The notes under the pieces are model-generated. The model worked only from the letters and a program-made list of their open reading frames with translations, was not told where the DNA came from and made no database searches. Below, piece by piece: positions 1 to 9,282 of a stretch of DNA of 64,000 bases (the stretch's first letter is position 1; every line of letters begins with the position of its first letter). Position numbers and translations under genes: made by a program. Source of the DNA: Natrinema gari JCM 14663 (GTDB lineage: Archaea; Halobacteriota; Halobacteria; Halobacteriales; Natrialbaceae); the NCBI RefSeq assembly GCF_000337175.1, contig NZ_AOIJ01000058.1, positions 1,745 to 65,744 of the forward strand, given 5' to 3'.

Positions 1-474
1 GGCTTGGACGATCGAGTGCGTAACGTTGACGAACTCGAGGTCGACCTTTCCGGAGTCGCCGATCGACATCGTCTCGCCGGCCTCCATCTTGACGAGTTCG
101 TTGTCGGTGTTGAATTTCCCTTCCTCCTCGAGTTCGCCTTTGACCAGTTCGATGGTGAACGGCGTCGCGACGATGGGTGCGTCGTACCGGTGTGCGAGTT
201 TGCTGATCGCACCGATGTGGTCCAAGTGGCCGTGGGTGGGGACGATCGCTTTGACGTCTCCTTCGAGGTCACTCATGACCCGGTCGTCGGGGATGGCACC
301 CATATCGATCAGGTCGAGACTGTGCATGCCTTCGGTTCGGATGTTGTCGTGAATGAGTACCTTCGAGAGGTTGAGCCCCATGTCGAAGATCACGATGTCG
401 TCACCGGCGCGAACAGCTGTCATCTGTCGGCCGACTTCCTCGTAGCCGCCAATTGTCGCAATTTCAATGTCCAT
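1..474 (-). CDS. rnj: Archaeal RNase J, N-terminal part
   Basis: The 158 visible residues open a metallo-beta-lactamase/beta-CASP ribonuclease. Archaeal RNase J is a 5'-3' exoribonuclease in RNA turnover and processing. The zinc-binding signature HGHLDH is at residues 81-86, and the preceding strands (GGYEEVGRQ near residue 9, DMG near 31) match the family. The start is the ATG complementing bases 472-474. The beta-CASP domain and C-terminus lie beyond the left edge, so this is a partial gene, not a truncation. No neighbour shares its strand closely enough to call an operon. Confidence 0.92.
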   Translation of the reverse strand, partial: MDIEIATIGGYEEVGRQMTAVRAGDDIVIFDMGLNLSKVLIHDNIRTEGMHSLDLIDMGAIPDDRVMSDLEGDVKAIVPTHGHLDHIGAISKLAHRYDAPIVATPFTIELVKGELEEEGKFNTDNELVKMEAGETMSIGDSGKVDLEFVNVTHSIVQA

Positions 475-1023
475 TGGTAGGGCCGATCATAGCAGTCCTG
501 TGGACAGTCGTGCAGCCGGAACGGCTGCTGGGAGTCGCATCCTGCAACGTGAGCCGGCTTCGATCGCATCCTCGGTGGGTCGAATCGACGGCTCAGTCCC
601 AACTGTGCCAGGGACAGCGCCTGTTTCGGTTAGTGAATCAACGACTCTCCCGACGTAAGTAGTTCTGGGTTTCACGGCGAGTTCGGGACAAGTGCGGTCT
701 CGAGGCGACTATCGCGAGTGGAAACAAGATCGATCGGGAGAGCGGACGAGCCGCGTCTCCATTTCGTACTGCCGTCGGGATGGCATAGACGGGTCTTTAT
801 CGGTGTCGTGAGTCGCCAAGTGTGAATCGGCGACACTGGGCAGTGGCCCAGGCCGTCTCGTCGACGACCGCTGTGGTGTTGCCAGACTGAGTTACTGTCT
901 GCCGGTTGGAGTCGGACTTGGGTTGGCGCGGGCGAAGCGTGGCTGTGCGACGGTGAGTAAGCCGCGAGCCCGTCGGATGTGTGAGTCCTATCGCATGCGT
1001 CTCCCAGCAGGGGTAAAACCGGA
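475..1023. other. Gene-poor gap upstream of the RNase J gene
   Basis: No convincing gene is seen. The longest open frames are basic, Arg/Ser/Thr-rich and lack the acidic composition of haloarchaeal proteins. The interval holds the RNase J promoter region. A small inverted repeat, GGGTAA/TTACCC at 1011-1029, overlaps the stop codon of the PadR-like gene. Confidence 0.6.
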
Positions 1024-1299
1024 TTACCCGTCGAGATACTGTTGTTCCCACTCCCGGCGCTGTTCGATGGTCTGTTGGCCGCGGTCACTGATCTCGTAGT
1101 AGTTGGTGCGACGGTCGAGTTGCCCCTTCTCGACGAAGTCTTTGTTGACGAGCGTGTCGAGATTGGGATACAATCGCCCGTGGTTGATTTCGCTGTTGTA
1201 ATACGTTTCGACCTCTCCCTTTACGTCCTGCCCCGACGGTTGATCGGCCCCTGCGATCACGTACAGCAGGTCGCGTTGAAACCCAGTCAGATCGTCCAT
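1024..1299 (-). CDS. PadR-family winged-helix transcriptional regulator
   Basis: A 91-residue protein made almost entirely of a PadR-type winged helix. It begins with a helix (LTGFQRDLLYVIAG), then the recognition region (NHGRLYPNLDTLV) and the typical C-terminal NYYEISDRG wing. Haloarchaea encode many such small regulators; the target here is unknown. The start is the ATG complementing 1297-1299. An upstream in-frame ATG would add 31 residues with no similarity to the family. A TATA-like stretch (ATAACAAATA on the coding strand, about 1332-1341) lies 33-42 bases upstream of the chosen start and supports it. Confidence 0.85.
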   Translation of the reverse strand: MDDLTGFQRDLLYVIAGADQPSGQDVKGEVETYYNSEINHGRLYPNLDTLVNKDFVEKGQLDRRTNYYEISDRGQQTIEQRREWEQQYLDG

Positions 1300-1750
1300 T
1301 TTGTATTCGGGTGGACGGACGGGAACCCGACTATTTGTTATCGATTTCGTATCAACCGGTTCGAGTACGTTCAACGGAGCTAACTGAGTCATTCGTGGTA
1401 CTGTCTGTCCTTTCGGCTCGTAACCACAGCTTACAGCCGGCCGTTTGATACCAATCTGGTGTCATAGCCGAAAATAGCCGACGCCGAAACGATCCACACG
1501 CTGATCGCGTCGCTGTCATACGAGTCGGTTTCCAGTGACGGTCAGTGGCTACGCCAGCAGCCGTCCGCTACTGGGTCCCTCCTGGTTGTTGTGATCCAGT
1601 GCTGGCGACCGTCAATCGAGTGGTACCCCTCAGCGGGATCGTGGGTTCGGGTCCAGCAGCGAGTCGGCGATAGCGTCCGCTGGTTGTCGAGTTGGATGCT
1701 GAAGAATGATATTCGAATGTGAAACCCGTTACCGAACGTAAAAAGCCGTA
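1300..1750. other. Gap between the PadR-like and cold-shock genes
   Basis: No gene is seen. The PadR-like promoter is at the left end. An imperfect palindrome, TGATACCA-ATC-TGGTGTCA, sits at 1446-1464 with one mismatch between arms. It could be an operator but is about 150 bases from the nearest start codon. Confidence 0.5.
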
Positions 1751-1945
1751 TTACAGGCGGGTGACGTTGGTGGCGCGGGGGCCCTTGGGGGCCTGTTCGA
1801 TATCGAATTCGATGTCTGTGCCTTCTTCGAGGTCCGGACCGCCAACGTCTTCCATGTGGAAGAAAACGTCATCGTCCGCGTCGTCCGTCTCAATGAAACC
1901 GTAGCCGCCTGTGTCGTTGAAGAAATCAACGTTTCCTTTCGCCAT
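1751..1945 (-). CDS. cspA: Cold-shock domain protein (CspA family)
   Basis: A 64-residue single-domain OB-fold protein that binds single-stranded RNA and DNA. It has both RNA-binding motifs: RNP1-like GGYGFIE (residues about 13-19) and RNP2-like DVFFHMED (about 26-33). The length equals a canonical CspA. It is monocistronic, with its own promoter containing a TATA-overlapping palindrome at 1973-1990. Several cold-shock proteins per genome are usual in haloarchaea, so the symbol is generic. Confidence 0.95.
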   Translation of the reverse strand: MAKGNVDFFNDTGGYGFIETDDADDDVFFHMEDVGGPDLEEGTDIEFDIEQAPKGPRATNVTRL

Positions 1946-1972
1946 TGCAATTCAATCGAGGCCGGGGACACG

Positions 1973-1990
1973 TATAACAGTTGTGTTATA
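1973..1990 (-). promoter_or_regulatory. Palindrome overlapping the cspA TATA element
   Basis: The perfect inverted repeat TATAAC-AGTTGT-GTTATA lies 28-45 bases upstream of the cold-shock start codon and contains TATA-like sequence in both arms. Its position fits a core promoter, and its symmetry could also suit a dimeric regulator. Confidence 0.55.
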
Positions 1991-2389
1991 GGTCGTGTGT
2001 CGAAACAAAAATAATTAGTGCCGAAAGACGACGATCGGACGCTATACGTCTCGGAAATCGGCACCTCGGTTTTCATTGCCTGCTGATGGATCGGCTCTCG
2101 AGAGGGTCATTGAGAGGTCGTCTCCGGGCTGGAGCGATCATCTGAGACGAGCTGGTGGTGTTGCTCGCTGACGGAAGGGGCCGACGAACGCAGTCGATCC
2201 GGCCCGATTCGGGCCGACCCGAACCGACTGTTCGTCCAGAGTCGGGTTCGAACTCACCGTGATCTGTTCGGCAGGCTTTCGATTGGGATGGTCGAACGGA
2301 CCCTTGAGCGGACTCGAATCCGATCCCGTCCATACTCGAGTACTCCGTGAATAGCACTGTTTAGGTGGGTTCGGTGGATACGCCGTCCT

Positions 2390-3115
2390 ATGAGGCAGAC
2401 ACAGACCCGTCACGGGCCGACGATCGCGCAGGTCGCGCTGATCGGCCTCTTCGTGACGGCGCTCGTGACCGCACAGTTGACCGCATCGAAGGTGCTCGCG
2501 TTCGAACTTCCCGTTGCGCTGCCGATCACGGGTGCGCAACTCGCGTTACCCGGGGCCGCGCTCGCGTACGCACTGACGTTCCTCGCGAGCGACTGTTATA
2601 CCGAACTCTACGGGTGTCGTGCGGGGCAGGTCGTCGTCAACGTCGGCTTCGTGCTGAACTTCGTCGTGCTTGCGCTCGTCTGGTCGACGATCGCCGCGCC
2701 GGCGGCCCCTACGAGTGTCGATCCCGGCGCGTTCGAGACGGCCCTGGGTGCGTCGACGAACATCGTCATTGGGAGCCTCCTCGCGTACGTCGTCAGCCAG
2801 AACTGGGACGTTATCGTTTTCCACCGCATTCGGGAGTCCACCGGCCCCGAGAAGCTCTGGCTCCGTAACATCGCCTCGACGGCGAGCAGTCAGGCGATCG
2901 ACACCGTCATCTTCGTCACGGTTGCGTTCGCCGTCGCACCCGCCGTCCTCGACGTCGGTGCAGTCCTCAAGCCTGACCTCTTGCTCTCGTTGATCGTCGG
3001 CCAGTACCTGCTGAAACTCGCGATCGCCCTTCTGGACACGCCGGTCGTCTACGCTATCGTCTCGCTCGTGCGCTCGCGCGAGGAGGGGTCGGCTGAAGAC
3101 GCCAGCACTGCCTAA
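2390..3115 (+). CDS. yhhQ: Queuosine/archaeosine precursor transporter (YhhQ/VUT family)
   Basis: A 241-residue integral membrane protein with about six hydrophobic segments. Family features include an early segment (LIGLFVTALVTAQLTASK), the SDCYTELYG motif near residue 67 and the QNWDVIVFHRI motif near residue 140. Bacterial members import 7-cyano- or 7-aminomethyl-7-deazaguanine for queuosine. In archaea the same precursor is used for archaeosine at tRNA position 15, so precursor uptake is the inferred role. The C-terminus is short and acidic. It is a stand-alone gene. Confidence 0.88.
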   Translation: MRQTQTRHGPTIAQVALIGLFVTALVTAQLTASKVLAFELPVALPITGAQLALPGAALAYALTFLASDCYTELYGCRAGQVVVNVGFVLNFVVLALVWSTIAAPAAPTSVDPGAFETALGASTNIVIGSLLAYVVSQNWDVIVFHRIRESTGPEKLWLRNIASTASSQAIDTVIFVTVAFAVAPAVLDVGAVLKPDLLLSLIVGQYLLKLAIALLDTPVVYAIVSLVRSREEGSAEDASTA

Positions 3116-3208
3116 TCGTCCACGGCTTGTAGCCGCTCTCCGCACAGCCGCTCTGGCGTTTTCGGTCCGAACGGGGAGCGTTTAGTAGCCCGCTCGAGAG
3201 GGGTACAT

Positions 3209-4306
3209 ATGGACGAACGCGTGCGCGAACACGCCGCCGTGCTGGTCGACTGGAGCGCTCGAGTCGAAGCGGGCGACGACGTGGTCCTCTCGGTGGGACC
3301 CGACGCCCACGAGCTGGCGGTCGCCGTCGCCGAGAAACTCGGCGAACGGGGGGCGAACCTCCTCGCGACCTACGGCTCGGGCGAGATCACCCGCGCCTAC
3401 CTGCGGGCACACGACGGCGACTTCGACGAGAACCCGGCCCACGAACTCGCCGTCGTCGAGAACGCCGACGTCTACCTCTCGCTGGGCGGGGGCCGGAACA
3501 CGAGCGCGACGGCCGACGTTCCCGGCGAGCAGCGCCGCGCCTACAACGAGGCGCGAACCGAGATTCGTGAGCGGCGATTGGGGACCCGCTGGGTCTCGAC
3601 GGTCCATCCGACGCGATCGCTCGCCCAGCAGGCGAACATGGCCTACGCGGAGTATCAGGACTTCGCCTACGAGGCGATCCTGCGGGACTGGGAGTCGCTG
3701 GCCGACGAGATGGCCCAGTTGAAGGAGGTCCTTGATGCCGGTTCCGAACTGCGGCTGGTCTCGAGGGGCACCGATCTCACCATGGACATCGAGGGGCGGA
3801 CGGCGGTCAACAGCGCGGCGTCGGTGGCGTACGACTCGCATAACCTCCCCAGCGGCGAGGTCTTCACCGCGCCCGACGCGACCGAGGGCGAGGTGACCTT
3901 CGATGTGCCGATGACGATCCGGGGCGAGCCCGTCCGGAACGTCCGCCTCGAGTTCGCCGACGGCGAGGTCGTCGACTACGACGCCGAGCAGGGCGAAGAC
4001 GTCATCGACGACATCCTCGAGACCGACGCGGGTGCACGTCGACTGGGCGAGGTCGGCATCGGAATGAATCGCGGGATCGACCGCTACACGGACAACATCC
4101 TCTTCGATGAGAAGATGGGCGAGACCGTCCATCTGGCGCTCGGGCGAGCCTACGACGCCTGTCTCCCCGACGGCGAGTCGGGCAACGAGTCGGCCGTCCA
4201 CGTCGATCTGATCACTGATGTCAGCGAGGAGTCCGTCCTCGAGGTCGACGGGGAGGTACTCCAGCGCAACGGCGTCTTCCGATTCGAGGACGGGTTCGAC
4301 GCGTAG
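3209..4306 (+). CDS. Family M29 aminopeptidase
   Basis: A 365-residue cytosolic metallopeptidase of the thermophilic aminopeptidase family (AmpS/PepS-like), which removes N-terminal residues using a dinuclear metal site. The family hallmarks are visible: the N-terminal domain beginning DERVREHAAVLVDWSARV, the central RGTDLTMDIEGR segment (about residues 186-197), the NLPSGEVFTAP stretch (about 213-223) and the C-terminal GIGMNRGI and HLALGRAYD motifs. The length is typical. The ATG at 3209 follows a spacer with no competing start. It may be co-transcribed with the DUF309 gene about 150 bases downstream, but this is not certain. Confidence 0.9.
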   Translation: MDERVREHAAVLVDWSARVEAGDDVVLSVGPDAHELAVAVAEKLGERGANLLATYGSGEITRAYLRAHDGDFDENPAHELAVVENADVYLSLGGGRNTSATADVPGEQRRAYNEARTEIRERRLGTRWVSTVHPTRSLAQQANMAYAEYQDFAYEAILRDWESLADEMAQLKEVLDAGSELRLVSRGTDLTMDIEGRTAVNSAASVAYDSHNLPSGEVFTAPDATEGEVTFDVPMTIRGEPVRNVRLEFADGEVVDYDAEQGEDVIDDILETDAGARRLGEVGIGMNRGIDRYTDNILFDEKMGETVHLALGRAYDACLPDGESGNESAVHVDLITDVSEESVLEVDGEVLQRNGVFRFEDGFDA

Positions 4307-4458
4307 TTCCGCCCGCAGCGGCCGTATCATATCGGAGTCGGAACCCCGTCGGTCGGCGGCGACCGGAGTATGCTCGTCTCGGCGTGGCTCCGATCGCGAC
4401 GGCCGCCGGGACCGCCGGCGGTCTCCGTTTCCGTCACGCTCTCGAGTCTCGAGCCCTA

Positions 4459-5082
4459 ATGATGGCTATGCGCGATCGGCTCCGGGCCGGCGTCGCCGTC
4501 TTCAACGACGGCCATTACCACGCCGCCCACGACGCTTGGGAGGAGCGCTGGCTCGATCTCAAGTCGGGGAGCGACGACGAGCGACTGCTCCACGGCCTGA
4601 TTCAGTACAGCGGCGCGGTCTATCACGCCCGCGAGGGGAACTGGGAGGGGGCCGTCGGGCTCGCGGCGAGCGGCGGCGGGTATCTCGCGGAGCTGCCGGC
4701 CGACTACCGCGAGCTCCGACTCGGGCCGGTCCGGTCGTTTCTCGCACGGCTCGCGGCCGATCCCGAGATCCTCGAACGCAGGGGGCCAGTTCAAATCGAA
4801 CACGAGGGCACGCTCCCGACGCTGTCGGCGCTCGGGTTCGAGCCGATGGCGATCGCCGCCGTCGTCCTCGCCGAGGCGTTCGGCTACGACGAGGAGCCGG
4901 TCGCCCGAGCGCGCACGTACGCACGCCAGGATCTCGAGGCCGGCGCGGACGACAGCACGTTCATTACGCTGCTGTTCGATTTCGTCCGCGAGGACGAGAA
5001 CCGCGGGATCATCTATCAGCGGCTCACCGATCACGTCGGCAGGCGGCGGGCGCGCGAGGAAGACGTGACGGGACTGTTCTGA
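4459..5082 (+). CDS. DUF309 family protein
   Basis: The family signature FNDGHYHAAHDAWEERW appears early, followed by LLHGLIQYSGAVYHA, both typical of DUF309 helical-bundle proteins of unknown function. Three in-frame ATGs cluster at 4459, 4462 and 4468. A GTG at 4384 would add 25 unconserved residues, so I chose 4459. The C-terminal half is acidic and ends a few dozen bases before the azf upstream region. The function is unknown; family members often sit near core metabolic genes. Confidence 0.8.
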   Translation: MMAMRDRLRAGVAVFNDGHYHAAHDAWEERWLDLKSGSDDERLLHGLIQYSGAVYHAREGNWEGAVGLAASGGGYLAELPADYRELRLGPVRSFLARLAADPEILERRGPVQIEHEGTLPTLSALGFEPMAIAAVVLAEAFGYDEEPVARARTYARQDLEAGADDSTFITLLFDFVREDENRGIIYQRLTDHVGRRRAREEDVTGLF

Positions 5083-5182
5083 ACGTGGTTTCTCGTCGGG
5101 CCGCGAGCGACGGGTGCCACGGGTGGCCGTCCGTCCGCCGAACCGCATGGTACTTATCGACGCTTTCCCTTCCACCGAACGA

Positions 5183-5956
5183 ATGGCACAGTCAGTCCTG
5201 CTTACGGGGGCTGCGGGGCGGGTCGGAGAGGCCATCCTCGGTGGCCTCGCTGACGACCACGAGTGGCGATTACTGGATCGGAATCCGCCGACTGACGACC
5301 AGCCGGGCGAGTTCGTCGTCGCGGACATCACCGACGACGATGCCGTCCGCGAGGCGATGGACGGGATCGATGTCGTGATCCATCTCGCGGGCGACCCGCG
5401 CCCCGAAGCGCCGTGGGATAGCGTGCTGACCAACAACATCGACGGCACGCAGACCGTTTTCGAGGCGGCCGTCGACGCGGGCGTCGAGCGCGTCGTCTTC
5501 GCCTCGTCGAACCACGCCGTCGGCAACTACGAGACCGACGCGCGCACGCCCGAGCTGTACCGCGAGCACGACGACTACCTGCTCGACGGCACCGAACTCC
5601 CCCGCCCGAGCAACCTCTATGGCGTCTCGAAGGCCGCCGGCGAGACCCTCGGTCGGTACTATCACGACGAACACGACCTCTCGGTCGCCTGCGTCCGCAT
5701 CGGCAACCTCACCGAGGGCCACCCGCCGATCGACTACGAGCGCGGACAAGCGATGTGGCTCTCCTACCGGGACTGTGCGCACCTGTTCGATCGCTGTATC
5801 CGCGCCGACTACGGGTACGAGATCGTTTACGGCATCTCCGACAACGACCGGAAGTACTACTCGATAGAGCGCGCCCGCGAGGCCCTGGGCTACGATCCGC
5901 AGGACAACTCCGCGTACTACGACGGCGAGGAGCGGGTCGCCGAACCGGACGCCTGA
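5183..5956 (+). CDS. azf: NAD-dependent glucose-6-phosphate dehydrogenase of the archaeal type (Azf)
   Basis: A 257-residue extended short-chain dehydrogenase. It has the Rossmann motif TGAAGRVG (about residues 8-15), DPRPEAPWDSVLTNNIDGT, and the catalytic YGVSK motif (Tyr and Lys about 150-154). The sequence closely resembles what I recall of the haloarchaeal 'archaeal zwischenferment', which opens the oxidative pentose phosphate pathway in Haloferax. Uronate dehydrogenases share the fold and are the main alternative. The start is the ATG at 5183; a GTG at 5114 would give an unconserved extension. An aldo-keto reductase gene follows on the same strand. Confidence 0.82.
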   Translation: MAQSVLLTGAAGRVGEAILGGLADDHEWRLLDRNPPTDDQPGEFVVADITDDDAVREAMDGIDVVIHLAGDPRPEAPWDSVLTNNIDGTQTVFEAAVDAGVERVVFASSNHAVGNYETDARTPELYREHDDYLLDGTELPRPSNLYGVSKAAGETLGRYYHDEHDLSVACVRIGNLTEGHPPIDYERGQAMWLSYRDCAHLFDRCIRADYGYEIVYGISDNDRKYYSIERAREALGYDPQDNSAYYDGEERVAEPDA

Positions 5957-6055
5957 TCGGTCGCGACCGGACCTCGGTCCCGCATTCTCCTCGAGAGCCG
6001 GCAACCGACTCGGACGAGCCACGACGTTTTGTCGCCGGCGGTCACACTCTCCGCC

Positions 6056-7027
6056 ATGGAGTACACCACGCTCGGATCGACTGGGATGACTGTCAGCCGA
6101 ATTTGCCTCGGCGGTATGAGTTTCGGGACCGGCCAGGAATGGATGCTCGATCCCGAGGAAAGCAAGGCGCTCATCGAGCGCGCGCTCGATCTCGGGATCA
6201 ACTTCTTCGACACTGCGAACGTCTACTCGACGGGCGAGTCCGAAGCGATCCTGGGCGAGGCTCTCGAGGGCTACGACCGCGACTCGTATGTCGTCGCAAC
6301 GAAGGTCTTTGGCGACATGAACCCCGACAACCCGAACGCGAGCGGGCTCTCCCGCAAAGCCATCGAGCAGGAACTCGAGGCGAGCCTCGACCGGTTGGGC
6401 ATGGACACGATCGATCTCTACCAGACCCACCGCTGGGACTACGACACACCGATCGACGAGACCCTGCGCGCGCTCGACGATGCGGTCCGTCGCGGACAGG
6501 TGCGGTACATCGGCACGTCGTCGATGTGGGCCCACCAGTTCGCGGAGGCGTTACACACCAGCGACGCGCTGGGTCTCGAGCGGTTCGTGACGATGCAAAA
6601 CCACTACAACCTCTTCTACCGCGAGGAAGAGCGGGAGATGTTACCGCTCTGCGAGCGGGAGGATATCGGGGTCATTCCGTGGTCGCCGTTGGCCCGCGGC
6701 GTCGCGACCCGGCCCCACGAGGAGATCGAGTCCACGACGCGCGGCCGAACTGACCAGTATCTCGAGCAGATGTCGTACCTGCAGGGCGGCGGCACGGAGA
6801 TCAACGAACGGATTCAGGAACTCGCCGCCGACAAGGGCGTCTCGATGGGGCAACTCTCCCTCGCATGGCTCCTCCACAAGGACTGGGTCGACGCCCCTAT
6901 CGTCGGGACGACCAGCGTCGAACACCTGGAGGACGCCGTCGAAGCCCTCGAGATCGACCTCTCGAGTTCCGACATGGAGTATCTCGAGGAACCATACGAG
7001 CCGCTGCCGGTCGCGGGCCACGAGTAA
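6056..7027 (+). CDS. Aldo/keto reductase (copy 1)
   Basis: A 323-residue NADPH-dependent (alpha/beta)8-barrel oxidoreductase. It shows the opening EYTTLGSTGMTVS, the GINFFDTANVYS segment with catalytic Asp and Tyr, DLYQTHRWDY, and the cofactor-binding tail GTTSVEHLEDAV. It is strikingly similar to the second copy at 39619-40599, including an almost identical last 50 residues and the shared ending EPYEPLPVAGHE. It sits downstream of azf, which suggests a redox or sugar role. The substrate cannot be read from sequence. Confidence 0.92.
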   Translation: MEYTTLGSTGMTVSRICLGGMSFGTGQEWMLDPEESKALIERALDLGINFFDTANVYSTGESEAILGEALEGYDRDSYVVATKVFGDMNPDNPNASGLSRKAIEQELEASLDRLGMDTIDLYQTHRWDYDTPIDETLRALDDAVRRGQVRYIGTSSMWAHQFAEALHTSDALGLERFVTMQNHYNLFYREEEREMLPLCEREDIGVIPWSPLARGVATRPHEEIESTTRGRTDQYLEQMSYLQGGGTEINERIQELAADKGVSMGQLSLAWLLHKDWVDAPIVGTTSVEHLEDAVEALEIDLSSSDMEYLEEPYEPLPVAGHE

Positions 7028-7212
7028 GGAGACCGACCCGGCTGTCCGTGCTACAACGGACCGGCCTCCGCGCGTACCGCTACGATCCGCTCGAGGTGGG
7101 CCGCGTTCGGCCCCGAGTCTCCGGTCGCTCGTCGTGAGTGAGCGGACGTCGGTACCGAGGCCTCCCGATTACCATCGCAACCCCCTTGCCCGACGCACTC
7201 GAGTGTCCGTCC

Positions 7213-7572
7213 ATGTCCACGGACACGACACCGACGGATGCCGAGGCCGCCTGTTTCGAGGCCGGCATCAAGTTCGGCTCGCTCTACCACCAGTTCGCCG
7301 GCACACCGGTCTCGCCCGACACCGCGCCGAGTCTCGCGGCGGCGATGGCGGACTCGATCGAGAACCAGCCCCACTGCCGCGAGGTCACTGTCGATGTCCG
7401 AACCGACGAACTCGAGGCTGCGCTCGCCGAGTCGACGGCCGACTACACCGAACTGACGGGCCGCTTTCTCGAGGTCGAGATCGTCGTCGACTATGAGGGC
7501 TGTGAGGTCGTCACCCGGATGGAAATGGAAGACGGCTATCCGCTGATGCGACTCGAGTCGGTCCGGGACTAA
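7213..7572 (+). CDS. mptD: Archaeal dihydroneopterin aldolase MptD
   Basis: A 119-residue protein of the archaeal MptD family (formerly DUF372), unrelated in sequence to bacterial FolB. It cleaves 7,8-dihydroneopterin to 6-hydroxymethyl-dihydropterin and glycolaldehyde in folate-type cofactor synthesis. The diagnostic FEAGIKFGSLYHQFAGTPVS is near residue 15, and the C-terminal YPLMRLE matches. The start is the ATG at 7213; an ATG at 7138 would add 25 unconserved residues. Confidence 0.85.
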   Translation: MSTDTTPTDAEAACFEAGIKFGSLYHQFAGTPVSPDTAPSLAAAMADSIENQPHCREVTVDVRTDELEAALAESTADYTELTGRFLEVEIVVDYEGCEVVTRMEMEDGYPLMRLESVRD

Positions 7573-7907
7573 CCGCGTGCGACGGTCGAACGGGGCTAAC
7601 CCGGCTTGTCGCTCTTTTGGTATCGGCAGCGAACGATCGACGCCGATCGGACCACACTCTACAGCGCCCCGTGTGGACCGCCAGGAGGTCCCGTTCTAAG
7701 CGGTCATCCGGGTCCCAGCCGGCGTTCGAGCATACAGTCGCCCGACGCTGTACCGGTCGGTCCGATGGCGGCGAACTCATGGGGAACGCGTCGGCGACGT
7801 TCCTTTCGAAATCCGACTCCCGTTCGGCCGATATCGATCCGCTCTCGTCCGATTTCACTTTCACTTTCGGGCTATCTTTTAACCATGGTGCCCGCAAAGA
7901 CGATGAC
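7573..7907. other. Gap upstream of the DUF5790-like gene
   Basis: No gene is supported. A TATA-like CTATCTTTTAAC near 7872-7883 lies about 25-36 bases upstream of the next start codon and probably drives it. Confidence 0.5.
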
Positions 7908-8372
7908 ATGAGCCAAGCTACGCTCGGCGACGACGAGGAACTGTTCGGCGAAGCGGCCAACGAGATGCGCGAGGACGTCGAAACCTCGCTCGAAGCGGCC
8001 TGGGCGGCACTGCCCGACGCCGACGATATCTGGGAGACCGACGCCGACAACGTGCTGGGAGTGCTCAACGGACTCAACTCGGCGCTCGAGGTCGGCGACG
8101 CCGAGGAGCACCTCCGCGATGCGAAGAAGTGGTTCACCATGGGACAACGCGCCGACGCCTTCGACGACGCCGCCGATCTCGAGTCGGAGATCGAAGCCCT
8201 CGAAGCGGCTATTACGGATATTTCCGCGGCCGGCGAACAGGTCGGCGAACTCACGTCGACGGTTCCGGCCCTCCGCGGAACGCTGCAGGACGCCGGTCCC
8301 GCGGCTCCCGACGATGAGGAAGCCGACGCCGACACGGAGGCTGACGCTGACGCGGACGAAGACGAGGAGTAA
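7908..8372 (+). CDS. Haloarchaeal DUF5790-like acidic protein
   Basis: A 154-residue, extremely acidic, mostly helical protein conserved in haloarchaea. I recognise the opening SQATLGDDEELFGEAANEMREDV and the DAKKWFTMGQRADAFDD segment as a DUF5790-type family. The last 20 or so residues are almost only Asp, Glu and Ala and are probably disordered. There is no catalytic motif and the function is unknown. The ATG at 7908 follows a TATA-like element by about 30 bases, consistent with a near-leaderless transcript, and is preferred over a 97-residue basic extension. Confidence 0.82.
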   Translation: MSQATLGDDEELFGEAANEMREDVETSLEAAWAALPDADDIWETDADNVLGVLNGLNSALEVGDAEEHLRDAKKWFTMGQRADAFDDAADLESEIEALEAAITDISAAGEQVGELTSTVPALRGTLQDAGPAAPDDEEADADTEADADADEDEE

Positions 8373-8414
8373 CTGCTTTCCCACCGCCGACGGACCGCTC
8401 GCCCGTCCCGCCTT

Positions 8415-9152
8415 CTATCGGCGCTCGGGCCGCGAGACATCGCGCTCGGCCACCGCCTCGAGCAGCCGAGCCAGCGCATCCGTCGCTAACTCGACCAGTT
8501 CCTCACCCCGCTTGGCGTCACCGTCGGTCGGATCGCCGACGACACCGTTTTCGGTAAACTCCGCCGCGTCGTAGGCCATGTTGACGTAACTCGTCCAGTC
8601 GCCCCAGCCGTCGGCCCCGCCTGCTCGAGCCGCCTCGATCCGGTCCTCGCGGATCAGTTCCGGCTCGAGGTGTCGCAGGAGCCCGGTCTCGAGGGGGCCG
8701 CCGTGGCCCATCTCGTCGCTGTGCTCGCCGACGGCCGCGAACCAGGTGAAGGGGACGACGTACGCGTCGCCGGCTCGCGTGAGTCGGCCGCCCACCTCAC
8801 GGAGTGCATCGACGTTGCCGCCGTGGCCGTTGACGAGGACGACCCGATCGAACCCGTGGTGAGCGAGGCTGTCGACGGCCTCGCCGACGTAGTCGCGAAA
8901 CGTGTCCTCGGAGACCCACATCGTTCCGGGGAACTGCCGGTGCTCCTCGGCGATCCCGACCGGAATCGCCGGCGCACGCGCGACCTCGCGGTCGACCCGC
9001 TCGATCCCGGCGTCGGCGATCGCCTCGGCGGTCAGCACGTCCGTCCCGAGAGGCGCGTGGGGACCGTGTTGTTCCGTGCTACCGATGGGGACGACCGCAA
9101 GGTCGGTCTCGAGGTCCCGAACGTCCGTCCACGTCGCCGTTGTGAGGTCCAT
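8415..9152 (-). CDS. arfB: Creatininase-family amidohydrolase, ArfB-like
   Basis: A 245-residue metal-dependent amidohydrolase. It shows the metal-ligand motifs IGSTEQHGPHAPLGTD (residues about 23-38), EEHRQFPGTMW, VNGHGGN and the glutamate-containing GGPLETGLL. Archaeal members include ArfB, which deformylates the formamidopyrimidine intermediate early in riboflavin and F420 synthesis. That assignment is family-level; creatininase-like enzymes of other specificity are possible. The start is the ATG complementing 9150-9152, with 70 unconserved residues upstream excluded. It is divergent from the PAP2 gene. Confidence 0.72.
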   Translation of the reverse strand: MDLTTATWTDVRDLETDLAVVPIGSTEQHGPHAPLGTDVLTAEAIADAGIERVDREVARAPAIPVGIAEEHRQFPGTMWVSEDTFRDYVGEAVDSLAHHGFDRVVLVNGHGGNVDALREVGGRLTRAGDAYVVPFTWFAAVGEHSDEMGHGGPLETGLLRHLEPELIREDRIEAARAGGADGWGDWTSYVNMAYDAAEFTENGVVGDPTDGDAKRGEELVELATDALARLLEAVAERDVSRPERR

Positions 9153-9282
9153 ACCGGGTATGTCGACCGTATCGGCATGAAACCCGCGGTGGCCGACATG
9201 CCCCAGTCTCGGCCCGCCGGGACGGTGGACCCTGCATGTTCCCGCCCGATCGTTATCCACGCTACCGTCGAAGAGGGGCCGT

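Noticed and set aside
672-1088. 138-codon minus-strand open frame in the gap after the RNase J gene
   Set aside because: Basic, Thr/Ser/Arg-rich, and overlaps the PadR-like gene out of frame.
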